Of a stretch of DNA of 64,000 bases, positions 20,303-30,731 are shown piece by piece (the stretch's first letter is position 1; each line of letters begins with the position of its first letter). The DNA lies in the NCBI GenBank assembly GCA_028818795.1, contig JAPPND010000021.1:1-64000 (forward strand), given 5' to 3'. Source of the DNA: Gammaproteobacteria bacterium. GTDB lineage: Bacteria; Pseudomonadota; Gammaproteobacteria; Pseudomonadales; Azotimanducaceae. The translations under genes were made by a program, and so were the position numbers. The notes under the pieces were generated by a model that saw only the letters and a list, made by a program, of their open reading frames with translations, was not told the DNA's origin and ran no database searches.

Positions 20303-21580
20303 GTGGCCGGGAAATACCAGCGGGTGCGTGGCATGCGCGACATCCTGCCCGGCGAGTCGGAACGCTGGCGGGAGGTCGAAGGCGTCGTCATCGACGTGCT
20401 GGGCCGCTACGGCTTCCAGGAATTGCGACTTCCGCTCGTGGAAGCGACGGACCTGTTTGCACGGGGTGTGGGCGAAGCCACCGATCTGGTCGAAAAGGAG
20501 ATGTACACGTTCGATGACCGGAAGGGCAAGTCGCTGTCCTTGCGTCCGGAGGGAACCGCGGGTTGCGTCCGCGCCTGCATCGAGAACGGCCTCCTGCACA
20601 ACCAGATTCCGAGGCTGTGGTACCACGGTCCGATGTTCCGCTACGAGCGTCCGCAGAAGGGCCGGACGCGGCAACACACGCAAATCGGGGGCGAGATCTT
20701 CGGCGTTTCGTCGCCCGAGATCGACGCCGAACTACTGACCATGCTGTGCCGCGTTTTCCGGGAACTGGGCGTGTCCCGAGCGGTGACGCTCGAGCTCAAC
20801 AGCCTTGGGTCGGGCACCTCGCGCGAGCGCTATCGGGAAGCCCTGGTGGATTACCTGTCCCCGCACCGGGAAGAACTGGATGGCGACAGCCGCCGTCGCC
20901 TCGACACCAACCCGTTGCGGATACTCGACAGCAAGGTTCCGACGACGCGCGCCATCGTGGCGGACGCGCCGGCGCCGCGCGACTACCTCGGAGACGAATC
21001 GCAGCAGCACTTCGACGGCCTCCTCCATCTGCTCGACCTGGCGGGCGTGGACTACCGGGTCAACCCGCACCTTGTGCGGGGACTCGACTACTACACCGAT
21101 ACCGTTTTCGAATGGGTGACCGAAGCGCTCGGCGCCCAGGGTGCCGTTTGTTCGGGAGGTCGCTACGACGGACTGGTCGAGCGTCTTGGTCACCGGCCGG
21201 TGCCGGGTGCGGGGTTCGGCATGGGCCTCGAACGGGTGGTGCTGCTGCACGAGGCCTGCAACGAGCGGGACTACAGCCGGGCGGATGTCTATCTGGTTGC
21301 GGGCCCGGAGCACGCCGCCCGGGGCGCCATGGTGGCGGAGAGGCTGCGTGATGCGACGCCGCTGCGGGTGCTGCAGCATGCCGGCGTCGGCGGGCTCGCG
21401 AGCCAGCTTCGACAAGCGGATCGCAGCGGGGCAAAGTGGGCCGTTATTGTCGGCGACGACGAAGTGGCCCAAAATCGCGTCTCGCTGAAGTGGCTGCGTG
21501 AAGGCCCGCAAACGGGTCGGGGCGAGCAGACGATGCTCACCGTGGCCGAGTTGGTTTCCACATTGCAAGGCGCTGGGTGA
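20303..21580 (+). CDS. hisS: Histidyl-tRNA synthetase
   Basis: 425 residues from GTG 20303, two bases after the rodZ stop. Class II synthetase: VRGMRDILPGES at the start, motif 1 region FQELRLPLVEATDLF, motif 2 in YHGPMFRYERPQKGRTRQ with the Gly/Arg substrate contacts, the HisA motif LVRGLDYYTDTVFEW and motif 3 GAGFGMGLERVVLL. A C-terminal anticodon-binding domain follows. Overlaps yfgM. Confidence 0.97.
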   Translation: MAGKYQRVRGMRDILPGESERWREVEGVVIDVLGRYGFQELRLPLVEATDLFARGVGEATDLVEKEMYTFDDRKGKSLSLRPEGTAGCVRACIENGLLHNQIPRLWYHGPMFRYERPQKGRTRQHTQIGGEIFGVSSPEIDAELLTMLCRVFRELGVSRAVTLELNSLGSGTSRERYREALVDYLSPHREELDGDSRRRLDTNPLRILDSKVPTTRAIVADAPAPRDYLGDESQQHFDGLLHLLDLAGVDYRVNPHLVRGLDYYTDTVFEWVTEALGAQGAVCSGGRYDGLVERLGHRPVPGAGFGMGLERVVLLHEACNERDYSRADVYLVAGPEHAARGAMVAERLRDATPLRVLQHAGVGGLASQLRQADRSGAKWAVIVGDDEVAQNRVSLKWLREGPQTGRGEQTMLTVAELVSTLQGAG

Positions 21581-22224
21581 TGTCCGACTACCTGACTGAC
21601 GAAGAACAGGCCGAACGGCTCAAACGCTGGTGGGTGCAGAACGGGACCTCGCTCATCGTCGGCGTCGTGCTGGCGGTGGCCGCCGTCCTGGGTTGGCGGT
21701 GGTACCAGGGCTACGAACAGGATCAGGCGGACGCGGCGTCGGATGTCTATGCTTCCTACGTCGCCGCGCGCAACGAGGCGGAGCCTACCGCGGACCAGTT
21801 GGCGACGATCGACACCGAGTTCGAAGGGTCGGGATACCACGTCTTCACATTGCTCTACCGTGCCGACGACGAGATCGAGGTGGAGGACTGGGAAGAAGCA
21901 TTGGCACTGCTTGAGCGTGCGGTGCAACTCGCGGACAACGACATCTTGAAGGACATCGCGCGATACCGGGCCGCCAAGGTGCTCTACCAGCTCGACCGCC
22001 TCGACGAATGCGAGGCGGAACTGGCCGCAATCCGCAGTACGGGCCTCGAGGCGCACGTCGCGGCGCTCTCCGGCGACGTGTTCGTGGCCCGGGGCGACCT
22101 GGAACGGGCGCGGACTGCCTACCGGTCGGGCATCGACGCGGCGCGTCGGGATCCGAACAACCCGGTTCCCGGTGTCGAACTGATGGAACTCAAACTCGCC
22201 AGTCTTGTCGATGAATCCCAATGA
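21580..22224 (+). CDS. yfgM: YfgM-like TPR membrane protein
   Basis: 214 residues from ATG 21580, overlapping the hisS stop (a GTG at 21577 is also in frame). A cytoplasmic N-terminus (EEQAERLKRWWVQNG), one membrane helix (about 23-41) and a periplasmic TPR_21 domain with helical repeats. In E. coli YfgM links SecYEG to the periplasmic chaperone PpiD. The hisS-yfgM-bamB-der order is strongly conserved and supports the name. Confidence 0.92.
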   Translation: MSDYLTDEEQAERLKRWWVQNGTSLIVGVVLAVAAVLGWRWYQGYEQDQADAASDVYASYVAARNEAEPTADQLATIDTEFEGSGYHVFTLLYRADDEIEVEDWEEALALLERAVQLADNDILKDIARYRAAKVLYQLDRLDECEAELAAIRSTGLEAHVAALSGDVFVARGDLERARTAYRSGIDAARRDPNNPVPGVELMELKLASLVDESQ

Positions 22225-23540
22225 TCCCGCGGGCCACCCCAATGCGAACCATCCGACCTGAACCATCCCGAGACGCGACCTCCGAGCCTGACACCTCCGT
22301 GACCATTCGCGGCTGGGCTGCAACCATCGTCGCCGGCGTGCTGCTTTCGATCGGTGGCTGCCAGGTCTTTTCGTTTCTTCCGTTCGTGGACGACCCGGCG
22401 GACGCCGGGGAGGAAGGCGACCCCGAACCGCTGGTGTCGTTCGTGGCGGAGGCCGATCTCCAGCGGCGTTGGCAGGTGGGCGTGGGTCGAGGGCCGGGAC
22501 GCAAGTACCTGCGCATCAAACCGACGATCCTGGCCGACCGGATCTACGCGGCGGATGGCTATGGATTGGTCGTGGCCGTTGATCGGTTCAGCGGCCGGCG
22601 GATCTGGTCGTCGTCCGTGGGCAAGCCCGATGGGCGCCCCTTCCTGAAGATCTGGGATCGGCGCGATCCGTCGTTCCTGACGGGCGGGGTCGGTGCCGGC
22701 GAAGGTCGGATCCTCGTCGGAACGACCCGGGGCGAGGTTGTCGCTCTGAATGCGGGCGACGGATCGGAGGTATGGCGCACCCAGCTTACGAGCGAGATCC
22801 TCTCCCCGCCCGCGGCTGACGGCGGCGTGGTCATGGCCCAGACCAACGACGGTCGGCTGGTCGCCTTGGAAGGCGCCGATGGGGACACCCGCTGGTCCTA
22901 CGACAACCAGGTGCCGCTCTTGACCCTTCGCGGTACCGCAGCGCCCGTTATCGCCGGCGGATTGGTATTCGCCGGCTTCGGCGACGGTCGCGTGGCGGCG
23001 CTCAGCACCGACACCGGCGCGCCGATCTGGCAACACCGCCTGGTGCTGCCCCAGGGGCGCACGGAACTGGAGAGGCTGGTGGACGTGGACGGCTCGCCCC
23101 TGTTCGTGCCGGAGCGTGGCGCCCTGTTCGCCATCAGCTACCAGGGTCGACTCAAGGCATTGAGTCCCCCGGACGGCCGGGTGCTTTGGGAGATTCCGGC
23201 ATCCTCGCATCTCGATCTCGCCGGGGGCTATGGGCAGTTGTACTTCGTCACCGACGAGGACGTCGTTACGGCGGTTCAGCAAGGGACCGCGGAGGTGGTT
23301 TGGCGCCAGGAGGGCTTGAAGAACCGCCAGTTGACGAGTCCCTTGGCGTTCAGCAACTACGTTCTGGTGGGCGATGCTCAGGGGTATCTGCACGTCCTGG
23401 CGCAGACCGACGGTCGATTCGTTGCGCGACGGCGGTTGAGCGCGGGGCTGCGTTCGCCGATGGTCGAGCGTGACGGTATCGTCTACGTCCTCGCCAACGA
23501 CGGCAGGCTCTCGGCGTTGGAGATCAGGCTCAGGGGGTGA
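22221..23540 (+). CDS. bamB: Outer-membrane assembly lipoprotein BamB
   Basis: Encodes an eight-bladed beta-propeller of PQQ-like repeats (VVAVDRFSGRRIWS, VVALNAGDGSEVWR, LVALEGADGDTRWS and VAALSTDTGAPIWQ mark successive blades) that helps the BAM complex insert outer-membrane proteins. The lipobox is LLSIGGC. ATG 22221 overlaps yfgM, but the signal peptide proper starts at about VTIRGWAATIVAG, so a GTG at 22299 may be the true start; ATG 22242 is another candidate. Confidence 0.94.
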   Translation: MIPRATPMRTIRPEPSRDATSEPDTSVTIRGWAATIVAGVLLSIGGCQVFSFLPFVDDPADAGEEGDPEPLVSFVAEADLQRRWQVGVGRGPGRKYLRIKPTILADRIYAADGYGLVVAVDRFSGRRIWSSSVGKPDGRPFLKIWDRRDPSFLTGGVGAGEGRILVGTTRGEVVALNAGDGSEVWRTQLTSEILSPPAADGGVVMAQTNDGRLVALEGADGDTRWSYDNQVPLLTLRGTAAPVIAGGLVFAGFGDGRVAALSTDTGAPIWQHRLVLPQGRTELERLVDVDGSPLFVPERGALFAISYQGRLKALSPPDGRVLWEIPASSHLDLAGGYGQLYFVTDEDVVTAVQQGTAEVVWRQEGLKNRQLTSPLAFSNYVLVGDAQGYLHVLAQTDGRFVARRRLSAGLRSPMVERDGIVYVLANDGRLSALEIRLRG

Positions 23541-23643
23541 CGCGACCGCTTCGCTTATCGCCCGAGGATTCGCTGCGCGAATTCTCCCGCGTAGGAGCGT
23601 CGCCGGCGCCGCCGCGATGAGGGCGCAACTCGCAGGTGCCGGC

Positions 23644-25080
23644 ATGTCGGAAACGCAAGGTTCCTCGCAAGCGAGCGCGAAATGCGGAGCCGGCCACGCC
23701 GTCGTGGCCCTGGTCGGTCGGCCCAATGTCGGCAAATCGACGATTTTCAATCGCCTCTGCGGCGCGCGCGATGCCCTGGTCGCCGACCTGCCGGGATTGA
23801 CCCGCGACCGCCGGTACGGGCGCGCCATCTTGGCGGGTCGGACAGTGACCCTGGTTGATACCGGGGGATTGACGCACGAGACCGGCAGCGTCTACGAACA
23901 GATGTCGAACCAGGCGATGCTGGCGATCCGCGAGGCGGATGTGGCCGTGTTCGTGACGGATGCTCGGGAAGGCTTGGCAGCCGCCGATGAGGATATCGCG
24001 CGCGACCTGCGCAAACGCGGCAAGGCGGTCGTCGTCGCCGTCAACAAGGTCGACGGCGTCCCGGCGGCGGCGGTCCACGAATTCGCCGCGTTGGGTTTCG
24101 GCGATTGCTGCCCGGTGTCGGCGGCGCATGGGCGGGGCATGGTGGAGTTGGCCCACGCCGTGGCGGTGCATTTGCCGGAAACGGGTGTCGCGGACGAAGC
24201 CGACCCGCCGGGGATTCGCGTGGCGGTCGTGGGGCGACCCAACGTCGGCAAGTCGACCCTCATCAACCGAATCCTCGGCGAAGAGCGCCAGGTCGTCGAC
24301 AGCAGCCCCGGGACGACGCGCGATTCGATCGACATTCCGTTCGGCGACTACCTGTTGATCGACACCGCGGGCGTCCGGCGCAGGGGCCGGGTGGAGTCGG
24401 GGCCGCGGATGCAACGCGCCGTCGAGAAGTTCTCGATTGTGAAGACGCTAGCAACGTTGGAACGTGCCCAGGTGGCCGTGGTCGTCGTCGATGCCCGGGA
24501 AGGCGTGGTCGAGCAGGATCTACACGTACTGGACTATGCGATCGATCGGGGAGCGGGCATCGTGCTGGCCGTCAACAAATGGGACGGTTTGAACAAGGAC
24601 GAGAGGAGCGGGGCGCGGACTTCCGTCGAACGGCGGCTGGCATTCGCGCCCTGGATTCCCCTCCGCTACATCTCGGCCCTCCACGGGCGCGGCGTCAAGT
24701 CCCTGCTTGGCATCGTCTCCAACGTCTACCGGGCCGGCGAGTTCGATGTGCAGACCGGCGAACTCAACCGGATTCTCGCCGCCGCCACGTCGGACCATCC
24801 GCCGCCCATGGTGCAAGGCCGGGCGATCAAGCTGAGATACGCCCACAAGGGCGGCGATCACCCGCCGACGGTCGTGGTGCACGGCAACCGCACCGAGGCG
24901 TTGCCGGACAGCTACCGGCGCTACCTCGTCAATCGCTACCGGGACGAACTCGATTTGGTGGGGGTTCCCGTACGCCTAGAGACTCGAACAACCCGCAATC
25001 CCTACGCGCATCGTCGGAACGAGCTAACGCGGCGTCAGATCAAACGCCGGCGGCGGGTGATTCGATACGGGTCGTCCTGA
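23644..25080 (+). CDS. der: Ribosome-assembly GTPase Der (EngA)
   Basis: Two tandem GTPase domains and a C-terminal KH-like domain. Both G1 motifs read GRPNVGKST; G3 motifs are DTGG and DTAG; G4 motifs are NKVD and NKWD. It assists 50S subunit assembly. Several in-frame starts exist from 23470; ATG 23644 (preceded by CAGGTG) gives 478 residues, only about 20 longer than typical, and ATG 23617 is the alternative. The Lys/Arg-rich tail QIKRRRR is as expected. Last gene of the ndk-to-der run. Confidence 0.95.
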   Translation: MSETQGSSQASAKCGAGHAVVALVGRPNVGKSTIFNRLCGARDALVADLPGLTRDRRYGRAILAGRTVTLVDTGGLTHETGSVYEQMSNQAMLAIREADVAVFVTDAREGLAAADEDIARDLRKRGKAVVVAVNKVDGVPAAAVHEFAALGFGDCCPVSAAHGRGMVELAHAVAVHLPETGVADEADPPGIRVAVVGRPNVGKSTLINRILGEERQVVDSSPGTTRDSIDIPFGDYLLIDTAGVRRRGRVESGPRMQRAVEKFSIVKTLATLERAQVAVVVVDAREGVVEQDLHVLDYAIDRGAGIVLAVNKWDGLNKDERSGARTSVERRLAFAPWIPLRYISALHGRGVKSLLGIVSNVYRAGEFDVQTGELNRILAAATSDHPPPMVQGRAIKLRYAHKGGDHPPTVVVHGNRTEALPDSYRRYLVNRYRDELDLVGVPVRLETRTTRNPYAHRRNELTRRQIKRRRRVIRYGSS

Positions 25081-25134
25081 CGGCCCCGGTCGTCAATTCG
25101 CGGAGCCGATCCGTGCGAGGTCTTGATGTGAGGG

Positions 25135-25160
25135 CGTAGGGGCGAGGCTTGTCCTCGCCC
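25135..25160. repeat. REP element (CGTAGGGG class)
   Basis: CGTAGGGG followed by a perfect 8-bp hairpin GGGCGAGG-CTTGT-CCTCGCCC, sitting between the convergent der and M23 peptidase genes. Same loop and leader sequence as the REPIN in tgt. Confidence 0.8.
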
Positions 25161-25164
25161 GCGA

Positions 25165-25959
25165 TCACTCGTCGGGCTGGGCTGCCCCTGCTAGCCTGTC
25201 GAATACCTGCATCAGGACCATCGGATCGACCCGGTCGCCCTGGATGCTGACGGTCCAATGCAGGTGGGGACCGGTGACTCGACCCGTGGCGCCGACAGCG
25301 CCGATGATGTCGCCACGGTCGACCTCCTGGCCATCCTTGACGTCGATGCGGTCCAGGTGGCCGTACATCGTGACGAGGCCGCCACCGTGGTCGAGATAGA
25401 CCACATTGCCCGAGAAGAAGAAATCGCCGGTGAGCGCCACCGTGGCCGGAGCCGGCGCGGCGATGGGCGTGCCGGTGTCGGCGGCGATGTCGAGACCGGA
25501 GTGCGGCGATCGCGGTTGCTCATTGAGGAACCGACGCAGTCCAAACGGGCTGGAATAGATGCCCTGAACCGGTTGCCTGAACGGCAGCAGGTCTTGCCGA
25601 ACGGGTGTCCGACGGGCATAGGCGGCGCGTTGCAGCTTCGTCTCGCGCCCGATCCGCTCGAGATCCTCGGGCAACGGGTTGACCTTGCGACGGTCGGGGA
25701 TGGTCAGCCGTTGTTCCGGATACGTCTTGGCGACGACGTTGAAGTCGATGGTGTTGTTCCCGTTCACCGTGTGCACGACGACCTGGTGGGAACCCGGTGC
25801 CGCGTCTAGCCCTACGCCCACGATCACGTGATCCGCGACGATCAATGCCGGTTCGTCGCCGTAGAGCACATCCACGGCACCCTCCGGCAGCGGCAACGCC
25901 GCCACGCCACCGGTGTCCACAGTCACCGTCGTGGCAAGCATCAATACGAGTGGAGCCAT
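25165..25959 (-). CDS. M23-family (LytM) endopeptidase
   Basis: 264 residues. A short N-terminal secretion-like hydrophobic segment is followed by a beta-rich region resembling an N-terminal DUF of secreted M23 peptidases (VDVLYGDEPALIV), then the peptidase domain: SPFGLRRFLN, the zinc ligands HSGLDIA, YGHLD and HLHW. Such enzymes cut peptide crosslinks in peptidoglycan. It starts four bases after the xseA stop on the same strand, so the two are likely co-transcribed. Confidence 0.88.
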   Translation of the reverse strand: MAPLVLMLATTVTVDTGGVAALPLPEGAVDVLYGDEPALIVADHVIVGVGLDAAPGSHQVVVHTVNGNNTIDFNVVAKTYPEQRLTIPDRRKVNPLPEDLERIGRETKLQRAAYARRTPVRQDLLPFRQPVQGIYSSPFGLRRFLNEQPRSPHSGLDIAADTGTPIAAPAPATVALTGDFFFSGNVVYLDHGGGLVTMYGHLDRIDVKDGQEVDRGDIIGAVGATGRVTGPHLHWTVSIQGDRVDPMVLMQVFDRLAGAAQPDE

Positions 25960-25962
25960 CGT

Positions 25963-27351
25963 CTATCCGTCCTTGGGCGTTGGCGTATCCGTCTCCTCCA
26001 CAATAGCCTTTACGGCCCCGTCCGCCAAGTGCGCGACGATCGCGTCGCCGCCCTCGACGTCCGCTACGGACACCACCGGTTGGCCCCAACGGCTGCCGTC
26101 CGGCTTGGCGACGATCGCGAAGCCCCGGTCGAGGGTCGCCAACGGGCTGACCGCATTCAGGGCGCGGCTGAGTGCTGCGAGGCGGGCTTCGGCCTGTTCC
26201 ATCGATTTGGACGAGGTCGTCCGAAGTCGGCTAGCGGCGCGTACGACGCGTTCGCGCGCGGGCGCGAGGCGCATCGCCGGATTGCAACGGGCGAGAAGCT
26301 GAACGCGGTGGACAAGGCTGGTGTGCGACCGGGCGATCCTGGCCGACATCGCCCCGAGCAGCCGTTCGCCGAGTTCGTCGGTGCGCAGCATTCGCTGCTC
26401 CACGGTGCGGTGCGGATGGACGAGGCGTCGTCTCGTCGCCCCGAGCAGCCGTTGGTCGAGATCGAGTCGCGTCCTGACTCGGGCGACGAGCGCGGCCTCG
26501 GCGCGTCGCAGTCGGTTCTCGAGGTCGTGACGGTCCGGCGTCACCATCTCCGCCGCCGCGGAGGGCGTCGGCGCGCGCCGGTCGGCGACGAAGTCCGCGA
26601 TGGTCACGTCGGTCTCGTGGCCGATGGCGGAAACCACCGGAATCCGGGCAGCCGCGATCCGCCGCGCCACCGATTCGAGGTTGAAGGCCGCCAGGTCCTC
26701 CAGCGAGCCGCCGCCCCGGGTCAGCAGAATCACGTCGGGTGGATGGCGCATGAACTCGGCGCGATCGAACGCACCGACGATCTGCCCCTCGGCCTCGAAG
26801 CCCTGCACCGCGACGTCGAAACAGGTGAGGCGAATGCACGGAAAGCGGCGGCGAATCACGGCAACCACGTCCTTCAGCGCCGCGCCGGATCGGGAACTGA
26901 TGACCGCGATGTGGCGCGGATAGCTTGGCAGCGCCTTCTTTCGGGCCTCGTCGAATAGTCCCTCGGCGGCGAGGCGCGCCTTCAGTTTTTCCACGGCGGC
27001 GCGCAATGCCCCTTCGCCGGCCGGCTCGATGTGATCGACGACGGCTTGGAAGCTCCCGCGTCCCTCGTAGATAGACAGTCGACCCCTCAGCACCACAGAG
27101 AGGCCGTTTCCGGGACGGAAACGCACGAAGCGGTTGGCACTCGAGAACATCACGCAGCGCAGTTGGGCGCGGTCGTCCTGCAGGGTGAAGTACCAATGGC
27201 CGGATGCGTAGGGACGGAAGTCCGAGACTTCGCCCTCGATCCAAACCCGCCGAAAGCGTTCCTCGATCAGGAATCGGGCCTCGGCGTTGACCTCGCTGAC
27301 CGTGCGAACGCGGTCGGCCGGCGCGGTGCGCGGTTGGGGTCGGGGCTGCAT
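25963..27351 (-). CDS. xseA: Exodeoxyribonuclease VII large subunit
   Basis: 462 residues. The N-terminal OB-fold (VWIEGEVSDFRPYASGHWYFTLQD) is followed by the catalytic core containing HIAVISSRSGAALKD, ILLTRGGGSLEDL, SAIGHETDVTIADFVADRRAPTPSAAAE and a long helical region. It degrades single-stranded DNA together with the small XseB subunit, not present here. It is divergent from guaB, a very common gammaproteobacterial pairing. Confidence 0.97.
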   Translation of the reverse strand: MQPRPQPRTAPADRVRTVSEVNAEARFLIEERFRRVWIEGEVSDFRPYASGHWYFTLQDDRAQLRCVMFSSANRFVRFRPGNGLSVVLRGRLSIYEGRGSFQAVVDHIEPAGEGALRAAVEKLKARLAAEGLFDEARKKALPSYPRHIAVISSRSGAALKDVVAVIRRRFPCIRLTCFDVAVQGFEAEGQIVGAFDRAEFMRHPPDVILLTRGGGSLEDLAAFNLESVARRIAAARIPVVSAIGHETDVTIADFVADRRAPTPSAAAEMVTPDRHDLENRLRRAEAALVARVRTRLDLDQRLLGATRRRLVHPHRTVEQRMLRTDELGERLLGAMSARIARSHTSLVHRVQLLARCNPAMRLAPARERVVRAASRLRTTSSKSMEQAEARLAALSRALNAVSPLATLDRGFAIVAKPDGSRWGQPVVSVADVEGGDAIVAHLADGAVKAIVEETDTPTPKDG

Positions 27352-27359
27352 TGACGCAG

Positions 27360-27388
27360 TTTACACCCCCCAAGGCCGCGCGTATGAT
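27360..27388 (+). promoter_or_regulatory. Sigma-70 promoter of guaBA
   Basis: TTTACA (27360-27365) and TATGAT (27383-27388) are separated by exactly 17 bases, 29 bases before the guaB start. It lies in the short xseA/guaB divergent spacer. Confidence 0.7.
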
Positions 27389-27417
27389 CCGCCCCCACGT
27401 TTGGCCAAGGTGCTCCA

Positions 27418-28887
27418 ATGCTGAGGATTGTTCACGAAGCTCTGACATTCGATGACGTCCTCCTTGTGCCTGCCTACTCCAAGACCCTCCCCTCCGAAGT
27501 CGATCTCAGCACGCGCTTGACGAGCGGAATCGGGCTGAACATCCCGCTGGTCTCCGCGGCCATGGACACCGTGACGGAGTCCGGACTCGCCATCGCGCTG
27601 GCCCAGGAAGGCGGCATCGGCATCGTCCACAAGAACCTGTCCATGGAAGCCCAGGCCCGGGAAGTCCGGGCGGTCAAGAAGTTCGAAACCGGGGTGATTC
27701 GCGACCCCATCACGATCCGTCCGGAGGCCACCGTCAGCGAACTCGTGGCGCTCACCCTGGAGCACAAGATCTCGGGTGTGCCCGTGGTGCGGGGCTCGGA
27801 CCTGCTCGGCATCGTCACCAGCCGCGACATCCGGTTCGAAACGCGCATGGATGCGAGGGTGGCTGATGTCATGACGCCCAGGGATCGTCTCGTGACCGCG
27901 CCGGAGGATGCGCCGGTTGAAGCCGTCACGGAACTCCTGCACAGCCACCGCATCGAGAAGGTGCTGCTCGTCAACGAGGACTTCCAGTTGAAGGGCATGG
28001 TGACCGTCAAAGACATCGCCAAGGCCCAGGCCTATCCCAATGCCTGCAAGGACGAGCGCGGCCAACTCAGAACCGGGGCTTCCGTGGGAACGGGCGCGGA
28101 CACCGACGACCGGGTCGCGGCGTTGGTGGAAGCCGGCGTCGACATCATCGTCGTCGACACCGCCCACGGCCATTCCCAGCGCGTGCTCGACCGCATCAGT
28201 TGGATCAAGCAGAAATACCCCGCCGTACCCGTGATGGGCGGCAACGTCGCCACCGCGGATGGCACCCGGGCGTTGCTCGATGCCGGCGTCGACGCGGTCA
28301 AGGTGGGCATCGGTCCCGGCAGCATCTGCACCACGCGGGTGGTGACCGGCGTCGGTGTGCCGCAGGTCACGGCGATTTCCGAAGCCGCGAACGAGGCGGC
28401 CGAGGAGGACATCCCGGTCATCGCCGACGGTGGCGTACGCTTCTCCGGCGACATCGCCAAGGCGATCAGCGCCGGTGCGTCGGCGGTCATGGTGGGTTCG
28501 CTGTTCGCGGGCACGGAGGAAGCGCCCGGCGAGACCGAGCTATACCAGGGCCGCACGTACAAGTCCTACCGGGGCATGGGCTCCGTGGGCGCCATGTCGG
28601 AACACCACGGTTCCAGCGACCGGTACTTCCAGGAACCGTTGAGCGACGGCGGCAAGTTCATCCCGGAGGGCATCGAAGGGCGCGTCCCCTACCGGGGTCC
28701 CGTGGCACCGATCATCCACCAGTTGATGGGCGGCGTGCGGGCCGCGATGGGCTATACGGGCTGCTCCGACATCGCCGAGATGCGCACTCGACCGACATTC
28801 GCCAAGGTGTCGTCCGCGGGCATCGCCGAGAACCATCCCCACGACGTGGCGATGACCAAGGAACCGCCGAACTATCCCGTTGCGTAG
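27418..28887 (+). CDS. guaB: Inosine-5'-monophosphate dehydrogenase
   Basis: 489 residues, full length. Oxidises IMP to XMP in GMP synthesis. [20 protein letters not shown] starts the TIM barrel; two CBS domains are inserted at about residues 95-205; the catalytic Cys is in [15 protein letters not shown]; the flap GMGSVGAM and [15 protein letters not shown] follow. It is followed by guaA with 4 bases between stop and start. Confidence 0.98.
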   Translation: MLRIVHEALTFDDVLLVPAYSKTLPSEVDLSTRLTSGIGLNIPLVSAAMDTVTESGLAIALAQEGGIGIVHKNLSMEAQAREVRAVKKFETGVIRDPITIRPEATVSELVALTLEHKISGVPVVRGSDLLGIVTSRDIRFETRMDARVADVMTPRDRLVTAPEDAPVEAVTELLHSHRIEKVLLVNEDFQLKGMVTVKDIAKAQAYPNACKDERGQLRTGASVGTGADTDDRVAALVEAGVDIIVVDTAHGHSQRVLDRISWIKQKYPAVPVMGGNVATADGTRALLDAGVDAVKVGIGPGSICTTRVVTGVGVPQVTAISEAANEAAEEDIPVIADGGVRFSGDIAKAISAGASAVMVGSLFAGTEEAPGETELYQGRTYKSYRGMGSVGAMSEHHGSSDRYFQEPLSDGGKFIPEGIEGRVPYRGPVAPIIHQLMGGVRAAMGYTGCSDIAEMRTRPTFAKVSSAGIAENHPHDVAMTKEPPNYPVA

Positions 28888-28891
28888 CCCG

Positions 28892-30466
28892 ATGCACTCC
28901 GAGGGCTTCGGCGACCGCGTTCTCGTCGTCGACTTCGGCTCCCAAACCACCCAGCTCATCGCCCGTCGCGTACGCGAGCAGGGCGTGTACTGTGAAATCC
29001 ATCCCTTCGACCTCGACGACAACACGGTTCGCGAGTTCGCACCCAAGGGCATCATCCTTTCCGGTGGTCCGGAAACTGTCACGGAGCACCTCACGCCGCG
29101 CATCCCGCAGTCCCTGTTTGATGCGCATGTCCCGATTCTCGGCATCTGCTACGGGATGCAGGCCATGGCGACCCAATTGGGCGGCCGGGTGGCCGGTTCA
29201 GACCGGCGCGAGTTCGGCCACGCCACGGCCCAGATCGTCGGCGACACACCGCTGTTTCGCGACTTGGGCGAGGTACTCGATGTCTGGATGAGCCATGGCG
29301 ACAAGGTGGTCGGGTTGCCTTCCGGCTTCGTGCGCGCTGCCCGAAGCGAAAACGCGCCCATTGCCGCGATGGCCGACGTGCAGCGCGACTTCTACGGCGT
29401 GCAGTTCCATCCCGAGGTCACCCATACGCGACAAGGCGGGGAGATCATCCGCCGTTTCGTGCACGACGTGGCGGGGTGTCGGGGCGGGTGGACGGCCGAG
29501 GGCATCATCGAGCACGCCGTCGCCCGAGCCCGCGCCGAAGTGGGCCCGGGCAAGGTCATCCTCGGTCTTTCGGGTGGTGTCGACTCGAGCGTCGTCGCCG
29601 CGCTCCTGTCCCGCGCCATCGGCGATCAGCTCACCTGCGTATTCGTCGACAACGGCCTGCTGCGCAAGAACGAGACCGCCGAGGTGGAGGCGGCGTTCTC
29701 GTCGGCGGGTTCGGAACGCTCGAATGTGTTGCCCATCAACCTGGTGACGGTCGACGCCCGCGACGAGTTTCTCGATGCGCTCGTGGGCGTCGACGATCCG
29801 GAGGACAAGCGCAAGATCATCGGCCGGACCTTCATCGAGGTCTTCGAACGCGAAGCGGCGAAGATCCCCGGTGTCGGCTGGCTCGCCCAAGGCACCATCT
29901 ATCCGGACGTCATCGAGTCCGCCGCGTCGAAACACGGCAAGGCGCACGTCATCAAGTCCCACCACAACGTTGGCGGCCTGCCGGAACGCATGGGGCTCAA
30001 GCTGGTCGAACCGCTGCGCGATCTGTTCAAGGACGAGGTGCGGGCCGTGGGCGTGGCACTTGGGCTGCCGGATCGCCTCGTCTTCCGCCATCCGTTCCCG
30101 GGACCGGGACTGGGAGTGCGGGTGCTCGGCGAGGTGAAGCGCGCCTATCTGGACGTGCTGCGCGAGGCCGACGCGATCTACATCGAGGAACTGCGCAAGG
30201 CCGATTACTACGACAAGGTCGCCCAGGCGTTCGCGGTCTATCTGCCGGTCAAGTCGGTGGGCGTGGTGGGCGATGCGCGCCGCCACGAACACGTGATCGG
30301 TCTGCGGGCGGTGGTCACGACGGATTTCATGACCGCGAACTGGACCGAACTGCCGCACGATCTGATCGCCCAGGTCAGCAACCGCATCGTCAATGAACTC
30401 GCCGGCGTCTCCCGAGTCGTCTACGACGTGACCAACAAGCCGCCAGGGACGATCGAATGGGAGTAG
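28892..30466 (+). CDS. guaA: GMP synthase (glutamine-hydrolysing)
   Basis: 524 residues from ATG 28892 (a TTG at 28880 overlaps guaB). The class I glutaminase has the nucleophile Cys in GICYGMQAM and His/Glu in [10 protein letters not shown]; the ATP pyrophosphatase domain has SGGVDSSV; the C-terminal dimerisation domain ends [10 protein letters not shown], the invariant GuaA tail. It converts XMP to GMP in the guaBA operon. Confidence 0.98.
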   Translation: MHSEGFGDRVLVVDFGSQTTQLIARRVREQGVYCEIHPFDLDDNTVREFAPKGIILSGGPETVTEHLTPRIPQSLFDAHVPILGICYGMQAMATQLGGRVAGSDRREFGHATAQIVGDTPLFRDLGEVLDVWMSHGDKVVGLPSGFVRAARSENAPIAAMADVQRDFYGVQFHPEVTHTRQGGEIIRRFVHDVAGCRGGWTAEGIIEHAVARARAEVGPGKVILGLSGGVDSSVVAALLSRAIGDQLTCVFVDNGLLRKNETAEVEAAFSSAGSERSNVLPINLVTVDARDEFLDALVGVDDPEDKRKIIGRTFIEVFEREAAKIPGVGWLAQGTIYPDVIESAASKHGKAHVIKSHHNVGGLPERMGLKLVEPLRDLFKDEVRAVGVALGLPDRLVFRHPFPGPGLGVRVLGEVKRAYLDVLREADAIYIEELRKADYYDKVAQAFAVYLPVKSVGVVGDARRHEHVIGLRAVVTTDFMTANWTELPHDLIAQVSNRIVNELAGVSRVVYDVTNKPPGTIEWE

Positions 30467-30508
30467 GACGAGGCGCAAGAAAACCACATATCGTGGTGAC
30501 GAAAGGCG

Positions 30509-30534
30509 CGTAGGGGCGACCGTTGTGGTCGCCC
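30509..30534. repeat. REP element (CGTAGGGG class)
   Basis: CGTAGGGG with the perfect hairpin GGGCGACC-GTTGT-GGTCGCCC, 43 bases after guaA. Further on a run of seven T (about 30566-30572) is not positioned to make this a standard terminator. The rest of the 257-base gap to the recombinase shows no gene. Confidence 0.8.
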
Positions 30535-30714
30535 GCCCGGGCGCTCCGCTCGGACTCGGTCGGCATTTTTTTGTACCGTCGCGGTGTCGCAGACTCCTAG
30601 CCTGCGCGTTTCACACCTATAGAGGATGTGCGAAACACCATGCGGGAATACGGATTGCGGAGCGAACAGAATTCAGGGAGTCCGTCCCTCCGAATCGCGC
30701 TAAATGTAGAAAAA

Positions 30715-30731
30715 TAACTCGCGTTATCCGA
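30715..30731. repeat. Left 17-bp inverted repeat of a tyrosine-recombinase element
   Basis: TAACTCGCGTTATCCGA here is the exact reverse complement of 31896-31912. It contains the stop codon of the recombinase gene. Confidence 0.8.

Noticed and set aside
26231..27448. A 405-codon frame overlapping xseA
   Set aside because: Alternative-frame shadow of xseA with Arg/Gly-rich composition.
30566..30572. T-run as a rho-independent terminator for guaBA
   Set aside because: The seven T are more than 30 bases beyond the REP hairpin and no stable stem directly precedes them.
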